Origin: Varroa destructor
Taxonomy: Eukaryota > Arthropoda > Arachnida > Mesostigmata > Varroidae
Length of the DNA: 64,000 bases
Direction: 5' to 3'
NCBI RefSeq assembly: GCF_002443255.2
Contig: NW_019211455.1
Location: forward strand, 35,183,472-35,247,471
Below are positions 35,989 to 49,619 of the stretch, in pieces (within the stretch, counting starts at the first letter, position 1; each line of letters opens with the position of its first letter). The translations under genes and the position numbers were made by a program. The notes below the pieces were generated by a model. It was not told where the DNA came from. It did not search any database and was given only the letters and a program-made list of their open reading frames with translations.

Positions 35989-38900
35989 CTAGAAAAAGAC
36001 AAGGTACAAATAATTTAAAAATCGTTCTAGCCGTAATAGGTAAATCTTTGAAGCAGCGGAATAAATAACAATCATTTGTCCGATTAGGCCTTACAAAAGC
36101 GGTGAGCACTTTCTCGTCGCAGAGAAATTGAAAACGGTTCATATATGAAATTTTTTTTTGGAGTGTAGAGCAGCGAAAAAGCTTAATATCTTCATGGACA
36201 CCTGTCTAATTTTTGTAATACAAGAAATGTACTAGAACGTCTTGCGAACTTTTTGGCATTTGAATTTCCAAGACCGATTTTGAATTTCGAATTAAGTTGC
36301 CAGTATCCCTAGAGTCGCATTTGTTGTTACCTTCGTATACGTTTAAGCTCTTTTTTGCCGTATTTTTCTTGTTGTGTAACAAAATTTTTCTCAAGCTTTT
36401 CCAAAACCACATAGCGATCATCAATATAGACCTTTACTTCGAGGCAAAAAAAGTTTATAATATTGATGTAAGAATGTTAGGTGCATTAGAAAACAGAAGA
36501 ATTTCGCTCATATTTTCTAGACAATTATTTTGTCATCATAAGTTCTAGTTTTTATTCCATGATCTTCTGTTGACGAGCTCTTTAGATAGGCGTATACTTC
36601 TGACGATTGTAAATTCCTGAATATAAGGAACCAGCTCGACGTTATTGTACTACTTTTTCCAATCTAATCTAAAACAAATTCAGATCATCTAGATCTGAAT
36701 CCAAGTTTAAGTGAATGGAATTTATTTGTTACAGTATGTCATTGCGGATATATTTGCGTTCTCTGCGAAGTAGCTCTGCTGTTGCTCTGTTTTACAGTTC
36801 AGGTCATTTGGTTTTTTTACGTTTGTGCTGTTACCTTTAGCAATGCATTCATTCGGTAACAATTTTTTGTTTATGCAATTATTCTGATCACAGTATATTT
36901 CTGCCATGACTTACTTGGTGGTTCACCTGTTTTGTAAGTCCTCTGTTGATTATCCCACACTCCCGTTGCAAGAAACCCTGCGCTTTGCCCGTTACCCCAT
37001 TAAGGTTACTCCTTTACCCGACCACCTATATATATATATATATATATATATAGGTGGTCGGTAATGTCAATACTATAATGTATGATAGCATGCGCAATGC
37101 ATAAAGTTGTAGCGGTATCAGTACAGCTAGTGGAGATTGCATACTTTCTCTGCCTACGGCTTTGGCCTAAGATCACGTATTTTGATGTAGGCAGAAAGGA
37201 AACTCTTGCCATCGACTTCAGATGCTTCTAGTCTTTCTAATGCTCCACGTGTTTTGCTAGCTACGAACCCAGCTTCGTGTTATCGCTTATTGTAGCACAA
37301 AACACATTGCTTTACTGACGCATCACCAACGTTTGCGCTAACAGTACTTGTTATAAACAAGCCTATTATGACTATACAACTGCTATTACTCAGGAGTTTG
37401 CTGTAGAGGTCAAAGGAGAAGGACGCATTAGTGAGCCTCTTCTCCATGTTCTTGTCTGCGTGTTCTGCCCACAGTTGGATTGATGCTGCTAGACCGATGC
37501 AAAGAGGAGACGCCCTCTCTAGCGATCGTCTGATGAAGACTATTATGGTGGGCTTGAGCTGAGTTAGAGGTCATATAGCAGAAGAGCTAACAAGAAGATC
37601 GGACTTAAAATAAGAGTACTGTAATTTCTCATACTCGACACTGTTGATATTTAAAATTAAAAATAATTTCGTTACATTATGATATGATGGGTACATAGCT
37701 CTGTTCACAAATATTTGATCACCTTAATGCTACAAATATGCGCCTCTGATCAAGTCACCGAGATGTATTTCTTCAGTTATTAGAGGTATTATTTCAGGTC
37801 TTCATTTGTACGAAGTTTGTTAAAAAGGGATATTCGCATTTTCAAAATTTAGGAGTAAGATGTTTGAGCGTCTTTAGTAATCTGGCTGTCTGTTATTACA
37901 ATGCGGTACAATATACGACAGTAGTATTCCGTTCAATATCTAGGGTTCTTGAAGGACACTACAGTTTAAAAGAACTGTTAAGCGGCAAATTAAAAATTCG
38001 GTATTGAATATTTGTTGTCGCCCTGTAGGTGTCGTAAGTCTCAAGTTTTCAAATATATTACCCTGTTCCAGCAAGCACACAAATGCATTAACATATTTGC
38101 CTGCTAATCATAGGACGCGGACATAGACACACTATTTCGTGCTGGAAGCCAACCGTCCGATAGAATGCCTAACGCTGATACGGAACGTAAGGGTATCTAG
38201 ACATTCGACGGAGTCTAAAATAGGTCAATAGATTCAACATGATGTGTATTTGATAGCGAGCTGTAGAATCTAAAGAGAACTTCTTTTGATATAATCTATA
38301 CGTAAACTTCATGACGACGTTTTAATCAAATTTGGACAAGTTTCTAGTAGTAAAAATAACGTTTTTTGCAGCAGAATAGCCGTGTATACGATTAAAGCTG
38401 CTTAAATTAAATACAATTACAAATAAAATTAATAAATGCTCAATCATCGCATAGTTAGGAAATTAGGCGATGATTGGGATTAAATATATTACATTGAATT
38501 GCCGACAGTCTGCGTTATTTTAATGTTCTCCTTAGTTAGGAATAAAGATTCTGTTATACTGTACATTTAGCATATTTAGTGCTCCCCATGTATTCGGACT
38601 GAAGAAAACTACGTTTGGATACCAGGAGAGCTTTACATTTAAATGCGATAAATTAAAGGAACGATTTATCTTTCCGCAACTATGCCAAAAAAAGACTGAG
38701 GATTCGTGACACATTGAATTGCAAAAGTTACTTAGCTTTTTAAGTTGGGAGCCGAACTCAACAAAACGGAAAAACTGCACTTCTTCGTATTACGGTAAAA
38801 TATGATATTTTTTTAGAAATGGATTCAATATTTCTAAACGCTACTGATGTTTTTTATTATTCATTCTCTTTTGATTCCTACTAGGCCAATTCTGCTTCGA

Positions 38901-41891
38901 GGCAACGAAATAATGGCAACGTGATGACAGGCAAAGTTGGAACTGCAATGAAAGCATGATATTGTTAAATGGAGCGTGTGCTACAGAGTTCGTACAATTA
39001 ATTGAACACGATCATAAAATAAAACATCTGAATCAGCGTTAGTGAACACTCAATGCAAGGTACCGGGATGGTTAAAGCGATCTGATCGAATTGGACAAAC
39101 GGGTATAAATAACTTAGTAAAGTAATGGAATCTAGCGAGCAATACAGCGCGTTTACTGAAATAGGATGATGATGATGTGGCAACAAGAAGATAACGATGG
39201 CGCAACAGAGTGAAAGAACGACTATCACAAGTTGTATTTTACGACTCGAGCACAGGCTCGGCAGGTCTCAATCTGTTTCAGGTTAAGCTAGGAAAAAGTT
39301 ACTATGACAACGTTCGGTCTATATTAGAGTAAACTCTACAGAAGAAAGATATTGCTGTATATTGTTGTTATCTAATGTAGTTCAAGACTAAAGCTGAGTA
39401 TCACTGCGAGGTTCACCCAACAACATACACCTGCGACCGATTATGACTAAAAAGAAGGTAACCTAATTGGAGGTCGGTGAATTATGATCGGTGACCAAAT
39501 CTTTAACTGTTAAGGGGATTCGAATATGCTTATTTCCCAGAACACTTTGAAGATAAATAATTGTTCAGTAGCCTGGATCTACGACCCAGAGCGACAACCA
39601 TAGTTATCGCAATGTACTTGTTCAGATCAGGACCAGCGGCAGCTCTAGTAGCGTTTAACTCAACTACGAAATCGATGAATGATAAACTTCGTTCACACAA
39701 GTATTGCGTTTAGTTTTGTATGTTTTTCAACGAAATCCATAGTACAAGTTGCTAAAACGATCTCTCCTAAAAACATCAGTTATTCGATGCATTTCAGAAA
39801 CCACACCGTATCTGAATAGCAAAAGGGCAACAGCATATTTAAGGCTGAAAGTTCCTCGTTAGAGATAAGATTTTCATGACTTACGTGAACGCACATATTA
39901 ACTTGAAGCTGAATATACCTTGACCAACCTCATATCCAATAATTAAGCGAGATAGTAGAGAAAGCTTAAAGGCGTCTTTGCCTTTTACAATATAAAGCTT
40001 TTTGATAATGTACGCCAAAAATCAATGCTATTCATTGCAATCAAAAGAGAATGTTTGTGGAGCTATATATAAATGTACTTATATTGAGTATAGTCGTATC
40101 ACGCGTGCAAGCACAGGTTAGAAGTGGGACCGAGAACGATCTAAATATAGTAGTCCGCTTAGTCTGCTGCAGGGTTCGTAGACTGATGAATGGACTTCCA
40201 AGTACAACGAAGTACTCTAAGATCCCTTATTGCCTGCTACTATTTTGTAAGTCTTTGCATAATATTATGTGTCCTAACGTATTCCGAACGTCCTATTCAA
40301 TGTCTCTACCAGTATTTGTATTGCATATCGGTGCATACAAACGAATATAATACGTTGATCAAGACAAACATTACACAGCTTAGATATAGATTTATGAATT
40401 ATAGCGTTCATATGCGTAACGTGGTATGAATTCCCGATATTCAAGTAAATTGTGCTGCTGGCAACTTAGCACAAATAGTTATCACTATTTTTTTTAAAAA
40501 GGAATATTGTTCCCTGAAAATATGGTTGTCCTAAGTTAAGACTGGGTAGAGTAGTTTCCTTGTAGACTTTTCTTCTTCGAAACAATGTAACCTCTGTATG
40601 TCTGTAATAACATAGGAAAAGTACACTTGTATGATAAGTGTATATATAATATAAAAAATAACTATATATGTAATAATAAGTATGCTTAATTTATGTTTAA
40701 CATTATCGTTCTGGAGTATCTGTCCTATTACTTCGCCACGAGATTATGTTTGCCAATCATTAAATACTAAGTATAAGCTATAGTTTAGACATTATTTTGA
40801 ATTAGGTAAAAATCGAAATTTTTGAATTTAAAAAAAAAAGTCAGATATTACAAAGAAATTGCTTTTAAGTCTACTTAGAAGTAAATTCTTATCCGAAATG
40901 TCAGAGTTTAGCATAAACCATGCATCCAAGCTAACACGCATCTTTCGTGGTTCCTGTGTAGCCATCAAATTCCAGGCGCATTTTTAATACAATAGCTTCA
41001 AATGTCTTCTACATATCCGAATACGTCATGGCGCGATGAGGCCAGAAAGTTTAGTTTGACCCAACTCGGCGCTTCTGGTGATGTCTCGTTTATGTTTTAA
41101 CATTCTAATCCAACTCCGAAACTTATCATTTAGATTATAATGTGTAGTCATCTCGCATTTGTGTATAGTATAGCGGGTTTTTTCTTAAGCTAGCTGAACG
41201 ACCTCTAAAAAACCCTCTGTGGCAGAGAAAGTTTCTACGATTCGATTGTTTGTTTGCAATGCTTACTTTTGATCTCAATATCTTCTTTGTGGCTAAATTC
41301 AAATTATGTACATAATGGTAAATAAAGTTTGTACAATCAAATTGGTAACTAACAGTTTCTGATCGTCAATTGAGTTGTCTAGGTTGACTACCTGCGCCCG
41401 CCAAAGTACTAATGTAGTTGTACGGAATAGTTTCCCGTCGAAATCAGACTATTACACAGTATGCAAGCGGTAGCGAATTAAAAGAGCTCTGGCTTGCGAC
41501 CTTCTCACCCTTTCCATTTAGCTTTCAGTGAAAGAATCGAAGCGTAGATTATTATATGTTCCAAAGGCTGCCAAGCAGCTCAAGCAACTGCCTTTGATCC
41601 TTCGGCGGAACGGCTTCTCATTCTATAACCCTGTACAACAAAAGAATTATAATACTAGCAATACTTATCGTTATCGTATTGCTTTGGAAACTGAGCAGTC
41701 ACTGACTGACTGACTGGCTCATGACTATCCTGAATTACCAAATGCCAAGTTTAATAGTCAGTCGCTTTTTTCAGTAGCCAAGCATCTGCACTATGTCGGT
41801 TCTCAATCACTTAGGCAACAATAAGTCGGAAAATTCAAGAGGAATTGAATTTGTCGCCTTATGACCCTTGATTCCGGATGTCATTTCAGCA
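35989..41891. other. No gene seen
   Basis: Anonymous AT-rich sequence apart from the palindrome at 37018-37061. The ORFs at 36907-36722 and 38780-38532 (minus) and 40051-40350 (plus) lack recognisable content. Confidence 0.55.
37018..37061. repeat. Perfect (TA)n-centred palindrome
   Basis: ccgaccacc, about 13 TA units, then ggtggtcgg: a perfect 44-bp palindrome able to form a cruciform. One further imperfect step (tta on either side) extends the symmetry. Confidence 0.95.
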
Positions 41892-42030
41892 CCTTTGGCG
41901 TCTGGCACCGCTTCATAAGCCATGCTCCCAGCGCGAAACAAAGTACGTCTACGTCCGGATTGAATTTAGACCACCACGTATCCTTAATTTCAGCAAACAA
42001 GCATGTCACCCACTAGGCTCTCACGGGCAC
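41892..42030 (-). mobile_element. tRNA-derived SINE, copy 2
   Basis: The reverse complement begins gtgcccgtgagagcctagtg, has an A-box-like gcctagtgggtga and a degraded B box (aattcaatcc), then ggacgtagacg, a body with gcgctgggagcatggctta, and ends gcggtgccagacg. The full layout matches copies 1 and 3. Confidence 0.85.
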
Positions 42031-45000
42031 AACATATTCTGCACTTTAATTTTCTTAAAATTGAAGAAAACAAATTGTTTTCTTAGAAAAAACTTACGTT
42101 ATCATCAGTTAGCTATTTATCCATGAGTCGCTTGAAAATAGTTGGACAAATAAAAAAAAAAAAAGAAATATTCTTGGCTAATACATCGTAATAATATCAC
42201 TTCTAAAAGATGTGTACTACCCATTTACGCCTAATTCGTTAATGCCGCAATGTGGCAGGCGGGTTTCTATTGACCGCAGTTTTCACATGAAGTGTGGAAT
42301 CAACCGCATTTTTGTCAGATCTGAGACAACGTTAAGGGGGATGAAACACGCATCATAATTTTTTTACGCCTAGTTCTTCGGCAATCGATCAATGCCAGCT
42401 CTATTCGCTGGATACCTAAATGCTCAAGCTGTAGCTTAGTCAATTAGGTTGTAAAAATTTTTTTCGTTTAAAACTCAGAATGCCTGAACTGCGATACCCT
42501 GATTGGCGCTTCTCGGTTTTGGAACAACCCTTTCTACGCACTCAAGTGCCTACAGATTTATCCAGTTGTCACTTCCTACAGTTATCATAGCTTTGCAAGT
42601 CGATCACCTTTCGCAGAGCTGCTGCCACTTTTAGAGACATGGAGCGTTTTAGATTTAGGTCAGTGAGGCCATTAATTTCACTGCGATTAGAGTTTTAAAA
42701 ACTTTTACTTCAAAATATTTTACTATAAATGTTTTGTGTGTGTCTAACTATTTTTCTTAACTCTTTACGGTAGGGAAATTGACTAGTTGTTGCAATTATA
42801 GTTGATGCTGTGATCGTGGGATGCCTGGGAATAGTTTACTCTGTAGTATGATTTTGGTTAGGGGCTCTATTAGGCGATGAACCGATTTTTGTCATATTTT
42901 GCGTAGAGATAACATTTCAATGATTATTTTTTACAATTATTGTACAAATATAATCGAATGGTCTTCGCCACGTTCTTTTTTGCCCATCCGGGTTGCATGA
43001 TTTTATCAAAGCGTAACCTGGCAAGCACGTGGGCAGCTGTAGCCTCTTATGAGGTTTGCTTTCCATGCGACTACTATTGGTTTGTTAAGCCCAATGAAAT
43101 CGTTGGTCAACAGACCCGCTGGTTTTTGTCGAGATAGGACTTGAACAGATTGCACGGCCTAGTGTATTTCGTCGTTAACAGCCGAGTGCCATGGATGTCA
43201 TCATTCTTCATCGCGCTTGTATTCCAATTCATGGTCGCTGATAAATTTGGTTTGCACGTAGCTTCCGGCACTGACAGCGCAGCAAAACGTCTACTTAAAG
43301 CAATATTATTAAAGCAATTAAAGTGTTATTTTCTACCATGATCCTGGACTCGGATTGTAAATATTTTCCAATGACAAGTATAAAAACGATTTTTACCTTC
43401 GCAGGGCCTATTGGTTTTATTGTTTATAGTCATTGTACGATTATTCAGGCATTTTTTATTTACTTCGCTCAAAAGCAGCCGAATTTTAGGTTGCGAGGGA
43501 AAGCAGAAAGCGATTCGTCAGCTTATGTGTTAGTTTAAATATTTAGTAATTACGTAAAACTGAAATTAGTCGTTCGATGATAATTTGACTTGAAATGTTG
43601 CCTTTTTCCTTAGCATTTTTGGTAATTTATGCTCAGGTTGAAGGCTTTCTTTAGTACTACGGCACTGATACAGTTGTTTATTTTCCCGGCGTTTCCACAG
43701 ACTGTCATTTCTTGTCCCAGATGTAAACATGTATGCCGTTATGTTTATTATATGTTACACTAAACGCCTACTGCGTGCTTTTGGCGTATCTTCACAGCGA
43801 TGCCTTGTTGCAATAAGGCAATTATGTAGAGATGCGATTACTGAGGCATTAATGATTTACTCCATATGTGAATAACAATGTTATAAAGCGAAACGAACTG
43901 AGCTGGCATGTACTTTTACTGAGAAGACTCAAGTCTCCCCAGTTCGGTCGGTCTTCAAGCTGAAACCCTAGTGAACATCTGTGGAAGTCATCTAAGGTCT
44001 GACAAAGATCATTGAAGTTGAATGTGTCTCAGAAAGCAAAGTGTCTTGGAATACGGTCAGTAGCCATCAATTAGAAGTTTAAGTGCTTCGAATTTTACGT
44101 TTGATACTACCTTTAAGCTTTGCTTCAGACAGGTGGTCCCCTAAAGTGGCTTCGCGCTCGATTTTAAATATAAGGTTACGTGCATCTAGATTCAGTACGC
44201 AAGCACAGCACCACTTCGTTGTAACGGCTACAGACAAAGATAACCTAAACTCGCAAAGAGGTTATAATTTGTTGCCTACATTTACACGAGCATAATGGAA
44301 AGAATTATAACGAGTATCACTAATTTCTTTTGATTACGTTTACATATACACTGCAAGCAAAATTGAAAAAACGTTTCAAATTGTTAGCTAAGTGAATTTC
44401 GAGTCTCATGTAAATCAGGTGATATTGCTTGTTGCTCCAGGTGCTCTTGCAATGGTCCTACTAACCTGATGAAGGTATTTCACTACCTCGTTTCAATTTA
44501 CCGAATTTGGTTCTCTTTACATCTAACCTTAAATAAACAAAAGCTCGACTGCAGAGCATCTTCAAAGTTGTTTGGTTAAGATTTTCCTGAGTCACTAACT
44601 GGCCTGAATGTAAAGGCCCAATGATTTGCGTACCGTTCGAACTCCTTGGTCCGTGTTTCAAGACGGGTCAAATTTAACTAATACTACCGACTGATGGCGG
44701 ACCGCTTACCTATAGTAACATATACATCGCAAAACCAAATTGATTGTTAGAAAACACAGACCACATCTGTCACACGGCTAAATAGCTGACACCCAGCACA
44801 TAACTGCGCATTACGTATGGGCTGTTTACCATAGCAGTATAGTATACAGATTCTGACCAAGAGCAATCAGTTGAACAGACAACCTGCACTCGAGGCATCA
44901 CAAAACCAAATAGATCGTTGATAGACACACCACTCAGCGGCGCAGGTATCTGTTTTACTTAATATTGTTTCACGTACCGTTAAACTCCGCTTCAACAAGT

Positions 45001-47059
45001 TAGCAGACCTACACAGGCTTTTCACCTTAAAGAGAAGGCAAAGCTGTACTCGCCCTCTTTAACAAAGCACTTTTACGTCTTACCTTTTATTATATAAAAC
45101 AATAAGAATTGGCAATATGCTTAATTCCACTCGCAAATATACGGAAATCTCTTCTGATTACTAATATGTTAAAATCTAGCGGGCTTCTCAGATATTTTTG
45201 GATACACGTAAAATGTAGACATAATTGCATTCATGTTGAGATCTTCTCCTTGCATTAACTGCATTATCGTCTGGCAGCTATCCAACTGCATAAATTCTAC
45301 CTACTGAGTTAATCAATGTACTATTTTTATCCTCTTAGAAATTTTAACGGTTACCGAAAACAGGTAACAGCAAGTAAAAAAGTCAAACTTCCCTCAACTA
45401 ATATTTTTCTTTATAGAAAAACAATCAAATGCAAGATACTTCAGTATGAAATAAAAATCACTTAATTTTAGATACACAGTGTCATTTTTCAAAATGCGTA
45501 TTTTATAACGGTGTGAGATTTTTCTTTGTTTTTGAGATAAATGAATCTGACACTGTTCATTCGCATATAGTTATATCGCAGGTTTTCAACAGGCGAGTTG
45601 CAAAAGGTCACAGAAAGTCATACATTTTTTTTTCGACTAGTTTACGAATATGACTTCTATCATAAAACTATGGCGGTAAAAACGGCGTCAAGGATCCGTT
45701 AGTTTAAAAAATTCCTGAAAAAAAACTTCGAACACGAAGATCATTCTTATAAAAGGTCCTATGCAAGGGTGAATATACTGTATGCTGTTTTATTATTTTT
45801 GCTAGTGAATGTGTATATTATTACAGTAATATACTTGTAATAATAAAGTTAAAAAATTGGACAATTGGATGGCGCCTGATTTGAGCTAAGGTCAAAAATA
45901 CACGTAAAGATACTTGTCTTTCTTCGCTTCTACCAGACAGGAGAAATTCAGTTAGTAAATGTAAATGATTGGTTTTGACTTCTGATCAAAATAGACTATC
46001 TACGATAATCACAAGCGGTTATATCAAAGGGCGGATGCAACTGAGCTGGTAAACGGTCACCCAAAAGCAAATATCCAGTTATAAATATACTGTAGTCGTC
46101 TGATGCAGGCGTTATTCCTCAATTCTGGTTCATGATCATGGCTGGTGCCAACATTGCCTCTGGACATCGTTTTTTTCACATTTGTTTATTATATTTGCCA
46201 TTCATGGCGATTACAGTTTCGATTCCCGATCTAAACGACATTTTAAAAAAATTGCTCAATCCAGTTGATAGTTTATGTATAATATGCTTTATGCTTCCAT
46301 ATAATATTATTGGACACATCACAACGTTGGACGATTCTTTGTGATTTGATCTGATGAGGCCAAGTGCATCTTGCATTTATGATACCTGAACTTAAAAAAT
46401 AGACGCATCATCGGGCAAGCCTTAAAAATCACGGTCTCAAACACGGCTTCATATCAGAATGAGAGAACGGCTCCTGTTTCCCGCCACGAGCCTATAGATT
46501 GTTGTTCATTACGAGGCTGCCCAGATAATAACAAGTTCACTGAATATCTTCAAATGTACACATTTACATGTTAGTTCCTTACATTCTGCTATGAGATTAA
46601 TAAAAGGCCTAGCATCTGCGGTTACCCAATACCATCTTGATCTTAAGGATAAGAACCTGTAAATGTAAACATTAAAAGTTCTTACTTTCGTTATTCAAGT
46701 ATTATAATCTAATGTGAATCCTATAAGTATGAAAATGAGTATGATAAGTGCCTAAGCATTGTTTAAGCAAAACGTAAAAAGCAGGCTTCAAACTCTTATA
46801 CACTCGTACGTCACGCGACCTATCGTTGTTATACACGCTTGATGCCGTTACAATAACGAAGTATCCCATCGTATATAATGAATCATTGGTTTTTAAGCTT
46901 AATCAAATTATTCAGAAAACTTAAAAATCGAATGTGTTATCTGTGTTAGCATACAGCTACAAATCGTCTGATGTCTCTAGTGTTCTTGAAGTTAATTCCT
47001 TTTATCTGATTAGCTAGCTATCAAATTAGATCATTGTGTGGGTACATTACCTACCTGAG
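42031..47059. other. No gene seen
   Basis: AT-rich, with only short ORFs of low credibility. A short diverged direct repeat occurs near 44725 and 44898. Confidence 0.55.
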
Positions 47060-47239
47060 TATCCTGATGGCAGAAAAATTAACCCACTTTCAGAAATATC
47101 TAAATGCTTTCCTTAGCCTGAGGCATGGGCAGTATCCTGATGGCAGAAAAATTAACCCACTTTCAGAAATATCTAAATGCTTTCCTTAGCCTGAGGCATG
47201 GGCAGTCTAAATGCTTTCCTTAGCCTGAGGCATGGGCAG
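47060..47239. repeat. Perfect 73-bp tandem duplication plus 34-bp third partial copy
   Basis: Units 47060-47132 and 47133-47205 are identical. 47206-47239 repeats the last 34 bp of the unit exactly. Perfect identity indicates a very recent event or an assembly artefact. Confidence 0.97.
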
Positions 47240-47814
47240 TTCTATGAATTTCATGCCCAGAACTCTGAATCTGTCGTAAGGTTCTTAGTTGTCTTTTCGT
47301 CGACACCACGAAGATAACGGGGTGAGATTACTAGATATTAAGTAGTTATGCAGAGTATATTTAATACAAAAATAAGCAGAAGACCTCTTAAATAATCTAA
47401 AACCGGTATAGTGCAGCAGCTCCGGCTACTGTGCCGGTAACAATTATTCCATGTTCTAGACTTCCATTCATAACTGGAAGGTTCTCTGATGGCTATACCC
47501 GCTATCATGGGCTCAAGTCGTTGAGGCTATGGCAACCATTGCCTACAAATCACCCAGTGGACAAAAATACCTTTTCTGCCACTACCCCGTCGCGATGAGA
47601 GTTTAAGCCTTACGCGCCCCAGAGCGTTCTCGGTGGAATAGTACACCGGTAGACTAGCAATCGAGTGAAGTTCCCTGTCTTCATATACGTATCTTCCTAG
47701 CTAACTATTCAATAGGAATAATTAGGTAGTGACGATACGCGATATAACCCACATGTAAGATAAATTGAGTAAAACTGCCTTCAGATTGTCTTGATTTACT
47801 TTTGTTTGGATTAC

Positions 47815-48339
47815 CTGAATAATCCCTGGCAAGGCCATGATGACTCCAGCGGCGTAACTGGCTCGTCGTTGACGACAAGTCTTGCAGAGCGCCTTGGCAA
47901 GATCCATAACGTTTCGATAAGGCAAAGAAGCTCGTCGGGAGGCCTTGTGCGGAACGATAGAAGACTCCATGAACGCGCGAAATCCCGAGTATCCAGCGTA
48001 GCCCGGTTTCTCCGAATGACCTTGCCTGTCGTGGCGCTCGCGTTTATCATGCGGCTTATATTTGTCGTCTTTCTTGCGACTCATCGGGAAGAACGATATC
48101 TGTTCTTCTCCTATCAAAGCCGACTCTTGACACTTATAGCCACTACTTATTTCCTTAACTAAGCTTATAATAAACTTAGTAAAATAAGAGGGACTCTGCT
48201 TAGTCAAGCCTCTGGTTACCGTTTTCTGGCTTATTTTAGCTAAAAGTTCGCACCAACGTATCCAGGCGAAGGTTGCCAGTGAAGAATCCCATTCTGTGGG
48301 AAACCACGGTGCGTTTTTCAGTTGCTGGGTCGTACCCAA
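47815..48339 (-). CDS. Putative exon, unidentified (exon C of a minus-strand candidate gene)
   Basis: A frame open for 205 codons. Its later part encodes MSRKKDDKYKPHDKRERHDR, GYAGYSGFRAFMESSIVPHK and DLAKALCKTCRQRRASYAAG, ending GIIQ at CAG|gtaatc, a good donor. The Met at 48084-48082 could be a start. The opposite strand is also open over 47791-48162, so the coding strand is not certain. No family was recognised. Confidence 0.33.
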
Positions 48340-48345
48340 CTGCGT

Positions 48346-48465
48346 TCACGGAAGAAACGTTTTCTGCCCAGGTACGAGATAAGGTGGAAATACGTCATTT
48401 GTCCTACGAGCACCACAAAAAAGTACATGCCTCTCTATGTGGTCCCGGTAGCCAGACGGATCTAA
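48346..48465 (-). CDS. Putative exon, unidentified (exon B of a minus-strand candidate gene)
   Basis: The acceptor gtttgcctgcag is in phase 0 with exon A across a 215-nt intron. The frame encodes LDPSGYRDHIERHVLFCGAR, RTNDVFPPYLVPGQKTFLP and then TGA (48348-48346). A neighbouring frame of the same strand (about 48393-48236) encodes VNAVGYDPATEKRTVVSHRM and GFFTGNLRLDTLVRTFS before a stop and also looks protein-like. A frameshift, a missed intron or a decayed gene could explain this. The product is not recognised. Confidence 0.33.
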   Translation of the reverse strand, partial: LDPSGYRDHIERHVLFCGARRTNDVFPPYLVPGQKTFLP

Positions 48466-48680
48466 CTGCAGGCAAACTTAGCGGCGAAATGAAGGTTTCT
48501 AATCGAGTTTGTGAGTGCTTGACTTTCTGTTTCTAGAACCGATCAGCTCTTTGCGGTTGTTAGGAAACGTAAACTGAAGATGACATGTAGAATATGCTGG
48601 TCAGCCAGATCGACTGACACTAAGTGTGAAGGCGAAAAGGGGAAGGAGAACGTTGTGTAGCTGATATAGGGACACTCTAC

Positions 48681-49115
48681 CTGAATTTTCCGGCGGGAAA
48701 TGGTGCCAATCGTTGTCGTTTTAGGAAGATACTCGCGCGCAATGGCTTGATGCACTTGAGCCTCTTGTAACCGGCGAGCTTTCACAGTGTCGCCTAATGC
48801 GTTGGTCAGCCAGGCTACTGCGTAACACTTGCCCGTTGCTGTTTCACTGGCACGGATACGCCAAATGAGCAAGTAGCACGTCGACAAGCCCTTGCTCGAA
48901 TGAAAGCTATAAGCTGCCAACGGGTTTTGCCGCACACCGCACCTGGCTACCGCTCGCTCATACCCATTGTACCTATATTTAACGTCCGAGAGAGCACAAG
49001 GGAGCGGATGGGGAGAAGTAAGCCAGTAAGCAGCAGATAGCGAACCACCCCCGACACAATGAGATCCTTCCTCCAGACCCGGTTTGGCTTCGACTGAGCC
49101 CGCTGCCACAATCAC
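48681..49115 (-). CDS. Putative exon, unidentified (exon A of a minus-strand candidate gene)
   Basis: Open minus-strand frame in GC-richer sequence, encoding for example YNGYERAVARCGVRQNPLAA, SSKGLSTCYLLIWRIRASET and LQEAQVHQAIAREYLPKTTT. It ends KIQ at CAG|gtagag, a good donor in phase 0. The 5' boundary is unclear; an acceptor aaatatag|G near 48978 is one option. No domain was recognised. High GC lowers stop density, so chance openness is a real alternative. Confidence 0.35.
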
Positions 49116-49619
49116 CTGACTAGGCTTATACCTTTTCGGTGAGGGTGGCTTCAGCGTTTGGCAAGGTGGTTAGAAAGGGCAGCCGAGCTTCGACCATCTG
49201 CAAATAGAGACTTCACGCGAGTAGAAACAATATTTCTCTGCGTTGCTCCTAATTTGCGTTGCAGTCATGGGCGATCACCCCATTTGTATAATACATGGCA
49301 CATAGATGGAAGCAGCGTTGTTTTTAAGCCATGACGTAAACACTTATTATTTACTAAGGACTCAGAATTTCTGCATTACCTTTTTTGTGTAAATGTTCGT
49401 GTCATTTGTGAATCACTGATAATGTACTTCTCCTGCTATTCGGTATTTCATAAGATACAATGATATAAATGCAGAAGCGGCAAACCCTCGCTCGGAGTAC
49501 AACGGCAATTATACAGGATCCACAGGCTGCGTCTATGTGAATTCTTGACGTATAAACTCCATGGTCACGGTTAAAGGCGACAGGGGCGTCGATTATCACA
49601 CACAAGTTCACATAGGTGG

